A stretch of DNA of 64,000 nt from Paenibacillus silagei. GTDB taxonomy: Bacteria; Bacillota; Bacilli; Paenibacillales; Paenibacillaceae. The notes under the pieces are model-generated. The model ran no database searches and was not told the origin of the DNA. It saw nothing but the letters and a program-made list of their open reading frames with translations. How positions within the stretch are numbered: the first letter of the stretch is position 1; every line of letters starts with the position of its first letter. Both the position numbers and the translations under genes were made by a program. The stretch is taken from NCBI RefSeq assembly GCF_017874735.1, contig NZ_JAGGLV010000030.1:1-64000 (forward strand), written 5' to 3'. Shown piece after piece: positions 1 to 9,417 of the stretch.

Positions 1-92
1 CACACGTACCCATCCCGAACACGACCGTTAAGCCCTCCAGCGCCGATGGTACTTGGACCGAAGGGTCCTGGGAGAGTAGGACGTTGCCAAGC
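1..92 (+). rRNA. rrf: 5S ribosomal RNA, 3' part
   Basis: The sequence CCCATCCCGAACACG followed by GGGAGAGTAGGACGTTGCCAAGC is the typical 3' half of a Gram-positive 5S rRNA. The 5' end lies outside the window, so an rRNA operon ends here. The 3' boundary at 92 is placed by comparison with the usual terminal GCCAAGC and could be off by a few bases. Confidence 0.93.
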
Positions 93-99
93 ACATGAG

Positions 100-130
100 C
101 CATTGTTGAGCAATCGACAGTGGTTTTTTT
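100..130 (+). terminator. rho-independent terminator of the rRNA operon
   Basis: CCATTGT (100-106) pairs with ACAGTGG (117-123), with one G-T wobble, and is followed directly by seven T residues. It sits eight bases after the 5S rRNA end, as expected for the end of an rrn operon. Confidence 0.7.
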
Positions 131-145
131 GCGTGCGGGCAGGCC

Positions 146-410
146 TGTGGAAAAGCTGTGGATAGATTTCAGTAAGTACAGAAAAGTTGCGCACATGTGG
201 ATACCTTTACAGGAACAGAATGATCCCCGGATCATGGAGGAATCACGCACAATATTGTGGATGAGTCAAGCGAAAACATAAGTAATACACCGATTTTGTG
301 GATAAAAAGTGAATATTGTGGATAGATAAAATGTAATCGGGGATAACTCTTTTGAGCCGGAAAGAAACTCTTTCCGGTTTTTTGCTTTGCTGTGCAAAAG
401 CTGTGGATAA
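146..410 (-). repeat. cluster of seven DnaA-box-like 9-mers, all in one orientation
   Basis: On the plus strand TGTGGATAA, the complement of the DnaA box TTATCCACA, occurs exactly at 297-305 and 402-410. One-mismatch copies are at 157-165, 196-204, 256-264 and 317-325, and a two-mismatch copy is at 146-154. All seven point the same way. No gene is visible between the 5S rRNA and 527. B. subtilis is known to carry DnaA-box clusters away from oriC that modulate DnaA availability; whether this array binds DnaA is inference. Confidence 0.6.
357..383 (+). terminator. rho-independent terminator-like hairpin
   Basis: CCGGAAAG (357-364) and CTTTCCGG (370-377) form a perfect 8-bp stem with a 5-base loop, followed by six T residues. 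It lies inside the DnaA-box region with no open reading frame before it, so it probably acts as a second stop for rRNA-operon read-through or for an unseen short transcript. Confidence 0.65.
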
Positions 411-463
411 CTATTCTTTTTGCAACTGGTGGCCAGCCTTTATTAGCATCCGGCGGCTTGGCT

Positions 464-472
464 TGTTATACT
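464..472 (+). promoter_or_regulatory. possible extended -10 promoter of the acetyltransferase gene
   Basis: TGTTATACT has an extended -10 form (TG, one base, TATACT) 54 bases before the start at 527. The -35 position (444-449, TAGCAT) is poor, so the call rests on the extended -10 alone. Confidence 0.35.
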
Positions 473-526
473 CTCTATTAAGCAAATATCTGGAGCTAAT
501 TTATGGAATGTAACGGAGGGAACAGC

Positions 527-1699
527 ATGGAAATCAGGCAATTACGTGCCGGAGAATTTGAGGACAGCCTAAGCTTGTCCGAATATGCTTTTAAGTATAA
601 GGTTTCTGCAGAAGACAGAGTACGCGCCAAGGAGAGCTTCAAACCGGAACAAACCTGGGCGATTTTTGAAGGGGACAGTATCGGTGCGAAGCTGACGCTT
701 CTTCCGTTAGAGGTATATATACAAGGCAAGCCCATTTCTATGGGGGGCATCGCCGGTGTAGCCACTTGGCCGGAGAACCGCCGGCAGGGCTATGTAGCCC
801 ATCTGCTGACCCATGCGCTCGAGACGATGAATGAAGCCGGTCAGACATTGTCCTTTTTGCATCCGTTCCTGATTCCCTTTTACCGTAAATTCGGCTGGGA
901 GATCTACTGTGAATATAAGAAGTATACTCTTCCGGTAGGGAAGTTCCCGCACAAGACGGAGATTAAGGGCAGCGTGAAGCGCGATATCCCGGATCTTGCA
1001 GTATTCCAGCAGTTGTACGACCAATTCGCTATGAGGTATAACGGGACTCTCCAGCGCACTGAGACCTGGTGGAAGGAAAGTGTGCTTGATGACGATACGC
1101 ATTCCTGTGTGTTTTATTCAGAGCAGGGTGAACCGGAGGGCTATGTGCTGTATAAAATAGTGCAGCAGGAGCTGGTCATAGATGAGTTTGTCTATGGGAA
1201 CGAGCTTGCCCGCCAGGGCTTGTGGACCTTCCTGGCCAATCATGACTCCATGATTACGGCTGCACAGCTGAAGCTGGTGCCTGCTGACGATATTCTTCCC
1301 TTCCTCCTTCCCGATCCGCGGATTGCGCAGGAGAATTATCCATACTTCATGGCGCGTATCGTCAATGCTAAGGCTTTTGTGGAGAACATGATCTTCAATG
1401 TGCCTGAGGGTGACCGGGAGCGGGTGCTTTATATTGAAGATAAGCATGCATCATGGAACAACGGGTTATGGCGGTGGACTGTGTCGGAGCAAGGGGGAGC
1501 GGCGTTCACCCGGATTCAGGGCGAGCGGTCAGAGGCTGACCTGGAATGCAGTATCGGTACGCTTACTGTGCTGCTGATGGGATACAAGCGTCCGCTTCAG
1601 GCGGCAAAGTACGGACAATTATCCGGGACTGCTGAGGCGACAGCTTGGTTTGAAGCGCTGATTCCGCAGGCTGAGACGGCATTATTCGATTTTTTCTGA
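527..1699 (+). CDS. Eis-like GNAT family N-acetyltransferase
   Basis: A protein of about 390 residues with an N-terminal GNAT fold. The segment VATWPENRRQGYVAHLL (about residues 84-100) carries the R-x-x-G-x-[GA] acetyl-CoA pyrophosphate-binding motif. The length and the C-terminal half fit the Eis/two-GNAT-plus-sterol-carrier-like family, which acetylates amines such as aminoglycosides or protein lysines; the substrate here is unknown. An upstream in-frame ATG at 503 exists, but the ATG at 527 has GGAGGG at good spacing and is preferred. The gene stands alone between the rRNA operon and the ctsR operon. A GC-rich imperfect hairpin without a T-run follows the stop. Confidence 0.8.
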   Translation: MEIRQLRAGEFEDSLSLSEYAFKYKVSAEDRVRAKESFKPEQTWAIFEGDSIGAKLTLLPLEVYIQGKPISMGGIAGVATWPENRRQGYVAHLLTHALETMNEAGQTLSFLHPFLIPFYRKFGWEIYCEYKKYTLPVGKFPHKTEIKGSVKRDIPDLAVFQQLYDQFAMRYNGTLQRTETWWKESVLDDDTHSCVFYSEQGEPEGYVLYKIVQQELVIDEFVYGNELARQGLWTFLANHDSMITAAQLKLVPADDILPFLLPDPRIAQENYPYFMARIVNAKAFVENMIFNVPEGDRERVLYIEDKHASWNNGLWRWTVSEQGGAAFTRIQGERSEADLECSIGTLTVLLMGYKRPLQAAKYGQLSGTAEATAWFEALIPQAETALFDFF

Positions 1700-1825
1700 C
1701 AGAGAACGGCTCTTCCTCTTCCCCTGGGAGGGAGGAGCTGTCCTATACATAACGCCTCCATTCAGTGAACGAAGCAGGCAACCGGAATACAATACAGCCA
1801 AAGCGTAAAAAATAAGAGTAACCCC

Positions 1826-1853
1826 TTGGCATTCAGCGAGAATATGTTATAAT
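1826..1853 (+). promoter_or_regulatory. sigma-A promoter of the ctsR operon
   Basis: TTGGCA (1826-1831) and TATAAT (1848-1853) are separated by 16 bp. The predicted start of transcription, near 1860, falls at the CtsR operator, which fits repression by steric block. The transcript would have an untranslated leader of about 200 bases. Nothing else is evident between the acetyltransferase stop and ctsR. Confidence 0.75.
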
Positions 1854-1860
1854 ATGAAAA

Positions 1861-1877
1861 AGTCAAAGAAAGTCAAA
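1861..1877 (+). promoter_or_regulatory. CtsR operator
   Basis: AGTCAAA-GAA-AGTCAAA is an exact match to the heptad direct repeat recognised by the heat-shock repressor CtsR (RGTCAAA-NAN-RGTCAAA). It lies just downstream of the -10 box, so CtsR should repress its own operon (ctsR-mcsA-mcsB-clpC). A third partial half (GTCAA) follows at 1878. Confidence 0.93.
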
Positions 1878-2061
1878 GTCAACGCAGGCCGGATATCATC
1901 GTTCTCAGGAATGTAACATTTAGAGAAAAAGCGCAGGGCAGAGGCTATTGCAGCCGATTCTTATTACATTGCCCGGGTTAAGTTCTTAAGAGCATGTCTT
2001 CTGACGGCAGGCGTTGGCGCAGCATAGATTTAACCAATGCTTATACACTGGAGGATGAGTG

Positions 2062-2523
2062 ATGCGTAATATCTCCGATATTATTGAACAATATCTGAAG
2101 AATATTTTGCATGAAAGTCCCGAAGGTACGGTGGAAATTCAGCGCAATGATCTGGCGGACCAGTTCTCCTGTGTCCCGTCACAGATCAATTACGTCATCA
2201 GCACACGGTTCACATTGGAAAAGGGATATGTGGTGGAGAGTAAACGCGGCGGCGGCGGATATATCCGGATTCAGCGCTATGAGCTGCCTCAGAATGTCGC
2301 CTTATACGCACATTTGAACTCCACGATAGGGAATGATATTGATCAGAATTCTGCCGAAGGGCTGATTTATCAGCTGGAGGAGGCCCGCTTCCTCTCCAAA
2401 CGTGAAGCGTGTCTGATGCGGTCTGCGGTTTCCCGGGAATGCCTGACGGTTAATCTGCCGTACCGGGATGAGATTCGTGCCAAGCTTATGAAGGCTATGC
2501 TAATCTCTTTATTGGGCAAATAA
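2062..2523 (+). CDS. ctsR: transcriptional repressor CtsR
   Basis: CtsR is the class III heat-shock repressor of Firmicutes and controls clp genes. The 153-residue protein has the family's N-terminal winged helix, including NYVISTRFTLEKGYVVES and the glycine-rich wing RGGGGYIRI (about residues 61-70) that inserts into the DNA minor groove. GTG at 2059 is also in frame, but ATG 2062 is seven bases after GGAGG and is preferred. It is first in the four-gene ctsR-mcsA-mcsB-clpC operon, whose promoter carries an exact CtsR operator. McsB and ClpCP, encoded next door, are known to inactivate and degrade CtsR after stress. Confidence 0.96.
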   Translation: MRNISDIIEQYLKNILHESPEGTVEIQRNDLADQFSCVPSQINYVISTRFTLEKGYVVESKRGGGGYIRIQRYELPQNVALYAHLNSTIGNDIDQNSAEGLIYQLEEARFLSKREACLMRSAVSRECLTVNLPYRDEIRAKLMKAMLISLLGK

Positions 2524-2553
2524 TTTGTCAAATGGTAAGGAGGGACACCGCTC

Positions 2554-3078
2554 ATGCTATGCCAGGAATGCGGCGTCAAACCGGCTACACTCCACTTCAC
2601 GAAGATTGTGAACGGGGAAAAGACGGAATTTCATATCTGCGAAAGCTGTGCGCGGGAGAAGGGTGAACTGATTCCCGGAACTGCGGGAGGCTTCTCTATC
2701 CACAGCTTGCTTTCCGGTCTCCTGGATCTGGAAGGCTCGGGCAAGGGAAAGTCAGCAGCCGCACAAAGTGTGCAGGGGCTGCATTGTGAAAACTGCGGCA
2801 TGACCTATTCACAGTTCAGCAAGCTGGGACGGTTCGGCTGCAGCTCCTGTTATAAGTATTTCGACAGTACGCTTGACCCGCTCTTCAGGCGGGTGCATGG
2901 CAGTACAGCGCATGTCGGCAAGCTGCCCAAGCGGGCGGGCGCACAGATTATGTGCAAGCGCCAGATTGATGAGTTGAAGCAGGAATTGCAGCAGAGTATT
3001 GTGCAGGAGGAGTTCGAGACCGCAGCTGAGCTGAGGGACAGAATCCGCAAGCTTGAAAAAGAAATGCCACAAGAGTAA
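2554..3078 (+). CDS. mcsA: McsA, zinc-binding activator of protein arginine kinase McsB
   Basis: McsA stimulates McsB and helps deliver substrates to ClpC. The 174-residue protein begins with CQECG and CESCARE and continues with CENCG and CSSCYKYF, giving four CxxC pairs that can form two zinc sites. The C-terminal segment QEEFETAAELRDRIRKLEKE is a UVR-like helical hairpin. Its stop is about 30 bases before mcsB, and AGGAGGG precedes its ATG. It resembles B. subtilis McsA in size and arrangement. Confidence 0.95.
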   Translation: MLCQECGVKPATLHFTKIVNGEKTEFHICESCAREKGELIPGTAGGFSIHSLLSGLLDLEGSGKGKSAAAQSVQGLHCENCGMTYSQFSKLGRFGCSSCYKYFDSTLDPLFRRVHGSTAHVGKLPKRAGAQIMCKRQIDELKQELQQSIVQEEFETAAELRDRIRKLEKEMPQE

Positions 3079-3107
3079 AGTCTTTGATATATAGGAGGGA
3101 TCCGGGC

Positions 3108-4172
3108 ATGTCAAGTCTCCGGTTTACCGAACAAGCACTGAGTGACTGGATGCGCTGCGGCGGCAGCCATTCCGAGATTGTCATCAGCAGCCGTATGCGG
3201 ATCGCCCGTAATCTGGAGCATCTTCCGTTCCCGCTGCTCGCTTCAAGAGAGCAGTCGGAGGAGGTGCTGGAGCAGCTTGCCCCCGTATTTCAGGGTGAAG
3301 CTTCGGCCGACTTCGGCAGCTTCGAGCTGCTGAGACTGGATGAGCTGGGTGAGCTGGACAAAAAGGTACTGGTGGAAAAGCACCTCATCAGTCCTAACCT
3401 GGCGGATGATTCCAAAGGCGGGGCAGTCATTCTTAATGAGGACGAGTCGGTCAGCATTATGATCAATGAGGAGGATCATCTCCGCATTCAATGCCTGTTC
3501 CCGGGGCTGCAGGTCAGAGAAGCCTGGGTAAGGGCAACCGCCATCGATGATATTTTCGAGGCTGCTGTCAATTACGCCTTCGATGACCGCAGAGGCTACT
3601 TAACAAGCTGTCCCACCAATGTGGGAACAGGGCTGAGAGCCTCGGTTATGGTGCATCTGCCGGCCTTGGTGATGACGCATCAGATCAACCGCATTTTGTC
3701 CGCAGTTAATCAGGTGGGGCTTACCGTTAGAGGAATTTATGGTGAAGGCAGCGAAGCAGTAGGGAATATCTTTCAGATCTCCAACCAGATTACGCTCGGA
3801 CAGACCGAAAATGAGATTATTGAGAATCTTCACAGCGTAGTTACCCAGATTATAGAGCATGAACGCAACGCCCGCGAACGCCTGCTGGTCGATTCCGCTC
3901 TGCGGATTACGGACCGTATCAAGCGCTCCTACGGAATTCTGGCCTATGCTGCTGTGATGGAACTGAAAGAATCGGCACAGCGGCTCTCCGATCTGCGGCT
4001 TGGTGTAGATCTGGGGATTCTGGAAGGGCCTTCGATTTCAGTGCTCAATGAGCTGAATGTCAAGACTCAGCCGGGCTTTCTGCAAAAGCTGTTCGGTGAC
4101 GAGCTGTCGCCTACTGAACGCGATATGTACCGGGCGAAGCTGCTCCGGGAGACACTGGGATCACAACATTAA
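3108..4172 (+). CDS. mcsB: protein arginine kinase McsB
   Basis: McsB phosphorylates arginine residues on CtsR and on misfolded proteins, marking them for ClpCP. The 354-residue sequence has the guanido-kinase fold signatures SSRMRIARNL near the N-terminus, SCPTNVGTGLRASVMVH with the catalytic cysteine in the middle, and RGIYGEGSEAVGNIFQISNQ, followed by the usual C-terminal domain. An in-frame TTG at 3084 lacks a site at good spacing; ATG 3108 follows AGGAGGGAT and is preferred. It is co-transcribed between mcsA and clpC. Confidence 0.95.
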   Translation: MSSLRFTEQALSDWMRCGGSHSEIVISSRMRIARNLEHLPFPLLASREQSEEVLEQLAPVFQGEASADFGSFELLRLDELGELDKKVLVEKHLISPNLADDSKGGAVILNEDESVSIMINEEDHLRIQCLFPGLQVREAWVRATAIDDIFEAAVNYAFDDRRGYLTSCPTNVGTGLRASVMVHLPALVMTHQINRILSAVNQVGLTVRGIYGEGSEAVGNIFQISNQITLGQTENEIIENLHSVVTQIIEHERNARERLLVDSALRITDRIKRSYGILAYAAVMELKESAQRLSDLRLGVDLGILEGPSISVLNELNVKTQPGFLQKLFGDELSPTERDMYRAKLLRETLGSQH

Positions 4173-4209
4173 ATTATAGATATTTATTATCCGTGGAGGT
4201 GCAGGAGAT

Positions 4210-6678
4210 ATGATGTTTGGAAGATTTACGGAACGCGCACAAAAGGTGCTGGCGCTGGCGCAGGAAGAAGCCGTACGTTTGGGACACAACAACATTGGGA
4301 CAGAGCATATTTTACTCGGACTGATTCGTGAAGGAGACGGCATTGCCGCTAAGGCGTTGATCGGACTTGGTCTGGGTCTGGAGAAGATACAGGATGAAGT
4401 GGAAACACTGATTGGCAGAGGTCAGGAACAACCGACCAACATCGCTTATACTCCTCGTGCCAAGAAGGTGATCGAGCTGTCCATGGACGAAGCCCGCAAG
4501 CTGGGACACACGTATGTGGGAACAGAGCATATCCTGCTCGGTCTGATCCGCGAGGGAGAGGGCGTAGCAGCCCGTGTGCTGAACAATCTCGGCATTAGCC
4601 TGAACAAGGCCCGCCAGCAGGTATTGCAGCTCCTGGGCAGCAGTGAAGCCACCTCCAGCCACAGCGGAGCTCCGGCTAACGTCAGCACGCCAACACTGGA
4701 CGGCCTGGCCCGCGATCTGACGGCCTATGCCAAGGACGGTAACCTCGACCCTGTGATCGGCCGCAGCAAGGAAATTGAGCGTGTCATTCAGGTGCTGAGC
4801 CGCCGGACCAAGAATAATCCCGTGCTGATCGGTGAACCTGGGGTTGGTAAAACGGCGATTGCCGAAGGTCTGGCCCAAAAGATCATCAACAATGAAATTC
4901 CGGAGACGCTGCGCGACAAACGTGTCATGACCCTCGATATGGGTTCTGTAGTGGCTGGTACGAAATACCGCGGTGAATTCGAAGACCGCCTCAAAAAAAT
5001 CATGGATGAGATTCGCCAGGCGGGCAACATCGTGCTGTTCATTGATGAGCTTCATACGCTGATTGGAGCGGGTGGTGCGGAAGGCGCGATTGATGCCTCC
5101 AACATCCTGAAGCCTGCCCTCGCCCGTGGTGAGCTGCAATGCATCGGTGCCACAACGCTTGATGAATACCGCAAATATATTGAGAAGGACGCCGCACTGG
5201 AGCGCCGCTTCCAACCGATCACAGTAGATCAGCCTTCCCCTGAGGAAGCTGTACAGATTCTGTTCGGTCTTCGTGACCGGTACGAAGCCCATCACCGGGT
5301 GAAGATTACAGATGAAGCCATTGTGGAAGCAGTCAAGCTGTCTGACCGCTACATTCCTGACCGGTTCCTGCCAGACAAGGCCATTGACCTGATTGATGAA
5401 GCAGGCTCTAAGGTAAGATTGAATTCTTACACCATCCCGCCGAATCTGAAGGAACTGGAAATGCGTCTGGATGATATCCGCAAGGAGAAGGATTCCGCAG
5501 TACAAAGCCAGGAGTTCGAGAAGGCTGCTGCACTTCGCGATACCGAGCAGAAGATCCGTGAAGAGCTGGACACTACGAAGAACCAGTGGAAAGAAAAGCA
5601 GGGCCGCACCGATTCCCAGGTTACACCTGAGGATATCGCACAGGTGGTGGCCAGCTGGACCGGCATTCCGGTCAGCAAGCTGAAGGAAGAAGAGACAGAC
5701 CGCCTGCTGAATATGGAAGCCCTGCTGCATGAACGTGTAATTGGCCAGGACGAAGCCGTTAAGGCGGTCAGCCGGGCACTCCGCCGGGCGCGTGCGGGTC
5801 TGAAGGACCCGAAACGTCCGATGGGCTCCTTCATCTTCCTCGGACCTACCGGGGTTGGTAAGACCGAGCTGGCGCGGGCGCTTGCCGAAGCGATGTTCGG
5901 TGACGAGAATGCGGTAATCCGCATCGACATGTCGGAGTATATGGAGAAGCATTCCACCTCCCGGCTGGTCGGAGCGCCTCCAGGGTATGTAGGGTATGAA
6001 GAAGGCGGACAATTGACAGAGAAGGTGCGCCGCAAGCCTTACTCGGTTGTACTGCTGGATGAGATTGAGAAGGCCCACCCTGAAGTGTTCAACATTCTGC
6101 TGCAGGTACTGGAAGACGGCCGTCTGACCGATTCCAAGGGCCGGGTGGTCGATTTCCGCAATACCCTGATCATCCTGACCTCGAACGTAGGGGCACAGGC
6201 GATCAAGAAGAATTCGACGCTTGGATTCACCGCAGTACAGGATGCGGGCGCGGATTACAGCAACATGAAGGGCAAGGTTATGGAAGAGCTGAAGAAGAGC
6301 TTCCGGCCTGAGTTCCTGAACCGGATCGACGAGATCATTGTCTTCCACTCGCTGGATGAGAAGCATATCGCAGAGATCGTGACTCTGATGTCCGAGGAGC
6401 TGCGCAAGCGTCTGCGTGAGTACAATGTAGATTTCCTGCTCACTGACGGCGCCAAAGCATTCCTTGCCAAAGAGGGCTATGATCCGGCCTTCGGTGCCCG
6501 TCCGCTCCGCCGGGCGATTCAGAAGCATATCGAAGACCGCCTCTCCGAAGAGCTGCTCAAGGGCAACATCAAGAAGGGGGATTCCCTGAACATTGATGAG
6601 GTGAACGGCGAACTGGTCGTAACCACCGTTGAAGCACCGGCCGAGGTCTCCCTGGAGAAAACAGTCGAAACTGAATAA
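4210..6678 (+). CDS. clpC: ATP-dependent Clp protease ATP-binding subunit ClpC
   Basis: ClpC is the Hsp100 unfoldase that feeds substrates to ClpP. The 822-residue protein has a double Clp-N repeat (residues 1-145), a first AAA+ module with Walker A GEPGVGKT near 208, a coiled-coil M-domain with a UVR-like stretch (about 415-465), and a second AAA+ module with GPTGVGKT near 545. The start [13 protein letters not shown] matches the family. It is the last gene of the CtsR operon and is followed by a terminator. Confidence 0.97.
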   Translation: MMFGRFTERAQKVLALAQEEAVRLGHNNIGTEHILLGLIREGDGIAAKALIGLGLGLEKIQDEVETLIGRGQEQPTNIAYTPRAKKVIELSMDEARKLGHTYVGTEHILLGLIREGEGVAARVLNNLGISLNKARQQVLQLLGSSEATSSHSGAPANVSTPTLDGLARDLTAYAKDGNLDPVIGRSKEIERVIQVLSRRTKNNPVLIGEPGVGKTAIAEGLAQKIINNEIPETLRDKRVMTLDMGSVVAGTKYRGEFEDRLKKIMDEIRQAGNIVLFIDELHTLIGAGGAEGAIDASNILKPALARGELQCIGATTLDEYRKYIEKDAALERRFQPITVDQPSPEEAVQILFGLRDRYEAHHRVKITDEAIVEAVKLSDRYIPDRFLPDKAIDLIDEAGSKVRLNSYTIPPNLKELEMRLDDIRKEKDSAVQSQEFEKAAALRDTEQKIREELDTTKNQWKEKQGRTDSQVTPEDIAQVVASWTGIPVSKLKEEETDRLLNMEALLHERVIGQDEAVKAVSRALRRARAGLKDPKRPMGSFIFLGPTGVGKTELARALAEAMFGDENAVIRIDMSEYMEKHSTSRLVGAPPGYVGYEEGGQLTEKVRRKPYSVVLLDEIEKAHPEVFNILLQVLEDGRLTDSKGRVVDFRNTLIILTSNVGAQAIKKNSTLGFTAVQDAGADYSNMKGKVMEELKKSFRPEFLNRIDEIIVFHSLDEKHIAEIVTLMSEELRKRLREYNVDFLLTDGAKAFLAKEGYDPAFGARPLRRAIQKHIEDRLSEELLKGNIKKGDSLNIDEVNGELVVTTVEAPAEVSLEKTVETE

Positions 6679-6697
6679 TTGTTCCGGAAAATGAAAC

Positions 6698-6735
6698 AAA
6701 GCTCCCGCTCCTCCGTATAGAGGGGCGGGAGCTTT
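6698..6735 (+). terminator. rho-independent terminator after clpC
   Basis: AAAGCTCCCGC and GCGGGAGCTTT form a long GC-rich stem around a CGTATA loop, flanked by A and T residues. It closes the ctsR operon 20 bases after the clpC stop. Confidence 0.8.
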
Positions 6736-6895
6736 ACTTGTTTTCGTCCCTCAGACATACTCAAACCCGCCTAAAAGAAGACGCAAATGAAAACTAGATC
6801 TTAAGTGTCCTTCCGTTCAGTGTGCAGAAATGGTAAACTTTGAATAAGAGTAAAATATCCGCAATTTTAGCAAGTTCGGACGGTAAGGAGAGCAC

Positions 6896-8263
6896 ATGGC
6901 TAAACCTAAAACAAAATTTTTCTGTACCGAGTGCGGCTACGAATCACCGAAGTGGTTCGGGAAGTGCCCGGGCTGCCAGGAATGGAACTCGATGGTAGAG
7001 GAAACGGAAAGCGTAGTCAAAACACAAGGCATGAATGCACCTATTTTTCAGAGTAAAGAAAAGGCGCAATCGATCATAAATATAGAAAGTGACAAGGAGC
7101 CCCGTATTCTGACGGGCATCGGTGAGCTTAACCGCGTGCTTGGCGGCGGGATCGTTCCCGGCTCGCTGGTGCTGGTCGGAGGCGACCCCGGAATCGGGAA
7201 ATCGACACTGCTGCTGCAGACCTCGCATGCCCTGACTACACAAGGGCTGCGCGTGCTGTATATTTCGGGGGAAGAATCTGTGCGGCAGACCAAGCTGCGG
7301 GCCGACCGCCTCGGAGCGCTGTCTGCGGAACTGTACGTTCTATGTGAGACGAACATGGAGAGCATTGAGGAAGCGATTGAGCAGATTCAGCCTCAATTTC
7401 TGGTCATTGACTCGATCCAGACTGTATTTATGCCGGAGGTAACCAGTGCGCCGGGCAGTGTAGCACAGGTGCGGGAATGTACGACAAGATTCATGCGCAT
7501 CGCCAAGATCCGGGGGATCGCCACAGTGCTTGTTGGTCATGTAACGAAGGAAGGCGCTATTGCCGGCCCGCGTATGCTGGAGCATATGGTGGATTGCGTC
7601 CTTTATTTTGAAGGGGAGCGCCATCATACGTACCGTCTGCTGCGGGCGGTGAAGAACCGCTTCGGCTCCACCAATGAGATCGGGATCTTTGAAATGGGGG
7701 AAATCGGGCTGACCGAGGTGGAGAACCCGTCGGAGCTGTTCCTGTCTGAGCGCCCGCTCGGAGTGGCCGGGTCAGCGGTGGTAGCCAGCATGGAGGGCAC
7801 AAGACCCGTTCTTGTTGAATTGCAGGCGCTGGTGGCTTCGACACATTTCCCTTCGCCCCGCAGAATGTGCACAGGTATGGATCATCAACGGATGGCGCTG
7901 ATCATTGCTGTGCTGGAGAAGCGGATGGGCATGTTCCTGCAGAACCAGGACGCTTATCTCAACGTTGCGGGAGGGGTGAAGCTGGATGAGCCGGCGGTGG
8001 ATTTGGCTGTCGCTATCAGCATTGCCTCCAGCTTCCGTGATTTTCCGACCAAGCCGTATGATGTGTTTTTCGGGGAGGTAGGGCTTACCGGTGAGGTGAG
8101 AGGGGTATCACGCGCAGAGATGCGGGTGAAAGAGGCGGCCAAGCTTGGCTTCCGGCGGGTCATTATGCCCGAGAAGAGTCTGAAGGGCTGGAAGCATCCG
8201 CAGGATATCCAGATTATAGGCGTCAGCACAGTAGCACAGGCACTAGCGGTCGCGTTAGATTAG
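6896..8263 (+). CDS. radA: DNA repair protein RadA
   Basis: RadA is a RecA-related ATPase that promotes branch migration during recombination. The 455-residue protein starts with a zinc finger ([21 protein letters not shown]), then a RecA-like core with Walker [10 protein letters not shown] (about residues 98-106), the RadA-specific KNRFG motif (about 252-256) and a C-terminal Lon-protease-like domain. AAGGAG precedes the ATG. It is 13 bases before disA, the usual pairing in Firmicutes, which links recombination repair to c-di-AMP checkpoint signalling. Confidence 0.97.
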   Translation: MAKPKTKFFCTECGYESPKWFGKCPGCQEWNSMVEETESVVKTQGMNAPIFQSKEKAQSIINIESDKEPRILTGIGELNRVLGGGIVPGSLVLVGGDPGIGKSTLLLQTSHALTTQGLRVLYISGEESVRQTKLRADRLGALSAELYVLCETNMESIEEAIEQIQPQFLVIDSIQTVFMPEVTSAPGSVAQVRECTTRFMRIAKIRGIATVLVGHVTKEGAIAGPRMLEHMVDCVLYFEGERHHTYRLLRAVKNRFGSTNEIGIFEMGEIGLTEVENPSELFLSERPLGVAGSAVVASMEGTRPVLVELQALVASTHFPSPRRMCTGMDHQRMALIIAVLEKRMGMFLQNQDAYLNVAGGVKLDEPAVDLAVAISIASSFRDFPTKPYDVFFGEVGLTGEVRGVSRAEMRVKEAAKLGFRRVIMPEKSLKGWKHPQDIQIIGVSTVAQALAVALD

Positions 8264-8276
8264 GGGGCACAGGGAC

Positions 8277-9353
8277 ATGAAAGAATATAATCCATCAGAT
8301 AATATGAATGATCTGCTTAGAATGGCTGCACCCGGAACACCCTTCCGGGAAGGGCTGGAGAATGTGCTTCGCGCGAAGACCGGGGCACTGATTGTTGTCG
8401 GATATAGTCCGGAGGTCATGGAGGTTGTCGATGGCGGCTTCTCCATTAACTGCGATTTTTCACCAAACTATTTATACGAGCTGGCCAAAATGGACGGAGC
8501 GATTATTCTGAGCGAGGATCTGAAGCGGATTCTGTACGCCAATACGCAGCTGATCCCCGATTCCTCGATCTCTTCGATCGAGACAGGAATCCGGCACCGG
8601 ACGGCAGAACGGGTAGCGAAGCAGACCGGCAAGCTGGTCGTTTCCATTTCCCAGCGCCGTAATATTATTACGCTGTATCAGGGCTCCATCCGTTACGCAC
8701 TCAAGGAAATCGGTTCGATTCTGGCCAAAGCCAACCAGGCGATCCAGACCCTGGAGAAGTACAGAGCCGTTCTGACACAAGGGCTGACCAACCTGTCCGC
8801 TTCTGAATATGAGGGGCTTGTGACGGTGGCCGAGGTCGTCGGTGTGATCCAGCGCGTGGAGATGGTGCTGAGAATCAAAATGGAAATTAAGCGTTACATC
8901 AACGAGCTTGGCAATGAAGGCCGGCTGATCAGTATGCAGATGGAAGAATTGGTTGGAAATACAGAGGAAGAAGCATGGCTGCTGTACAGAGACTATGCCA
9001 GAGAAGAGCAGGAGGAGAAGATCCGTGAGATCATTGCCGGGCTGAAGCGCAGCAGCGATGATGAACTGATGGATGACAACCATATTGCCCGCCTGCTGGG
9101 CTATTCCTCAACAGCCATTTCCTCCGAGGAAGCTGTAACTCCGCGTGGTTACCGCCTGCTGAACAAGATTCCACGGCTGCCGAATGTAATCATCCACAAT
9201 TTGGTGGAACGCTTCGAAATGCTGCCTAACCTGATGAAGGCAAGCATAGCTGAGCTTGATGAAGTGGACGGCATTGGCGAGGTCCGCGCACGCAATATTC
9301 AGGACGGGCTGAAGCGGCTCCAGAAACAAGTTCTTATTGACAGACAAATGTAA
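8277..9353 (+). CDS. disA: diadenylate cyclase DisA
   Basis: DisA joins two ATP to make c-di-AMP and scans DNA for damage. The 358-residue protein has the catalytic DGA (residues 73-75) and RHR (106-108) motifs of the DAC domain, a helical linker, and a C-terminal HhH domain containing [13 protein letters not shown]. All hallmark catalytic residues are present, so it should be active. It lies directly after radA, as in Bacillus. Confidence 0.97.
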   Translation: MKEYNPSDNMNDLLRMAAPGTPFREGLENVLRAKTGALIVVGYSPEVMEVVDGGFSINCDFSPNYLYELAKMDGAIILSEDLKRILYANTQLIPDSSISSIETGIRHRTAERVAKQTGKLVVSISQRRNIITLYQGSIRYALKEIGSILAKANQAIQTLEKYRAVLTQGLTNLSASEYEGLVTVAEVVGVIQRVEMVLRIKMEIKRYINELGNEGRLISMQMEELVGNTEEEAWLLYRDYAREEQEEKIREIIAGLKRSSDDELMDDNHIARLLGYSSTAISSEEAVTPRGYRLLNKIPRLPNVIIHNLVERFEMLPNLMKASIAELDEVDGIGEVRARNIQDGLKRLQKQVLIDRQM

Positions 9354-9417
9354 ATACCATACAATCACGTAATGTTGCAGTCCCATGCAGTACAAGTAGG
9401 AAAATTGAGGTGAAGAA

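Noticed and set aside
1690-1740. GC-rich imperfect hairpin after the acetyltransferase gene
   Set aside because: Several wobble pairs and no T-run, so I do not call it a terminator.
4312-6699. 795-codon open frame on the minus strand opposite clpC
   Set aside because: It lies fully against clpC, has no ribosome binding site and a low-complexity, unstructured sequence. It is a by-product of clpC codon usage.
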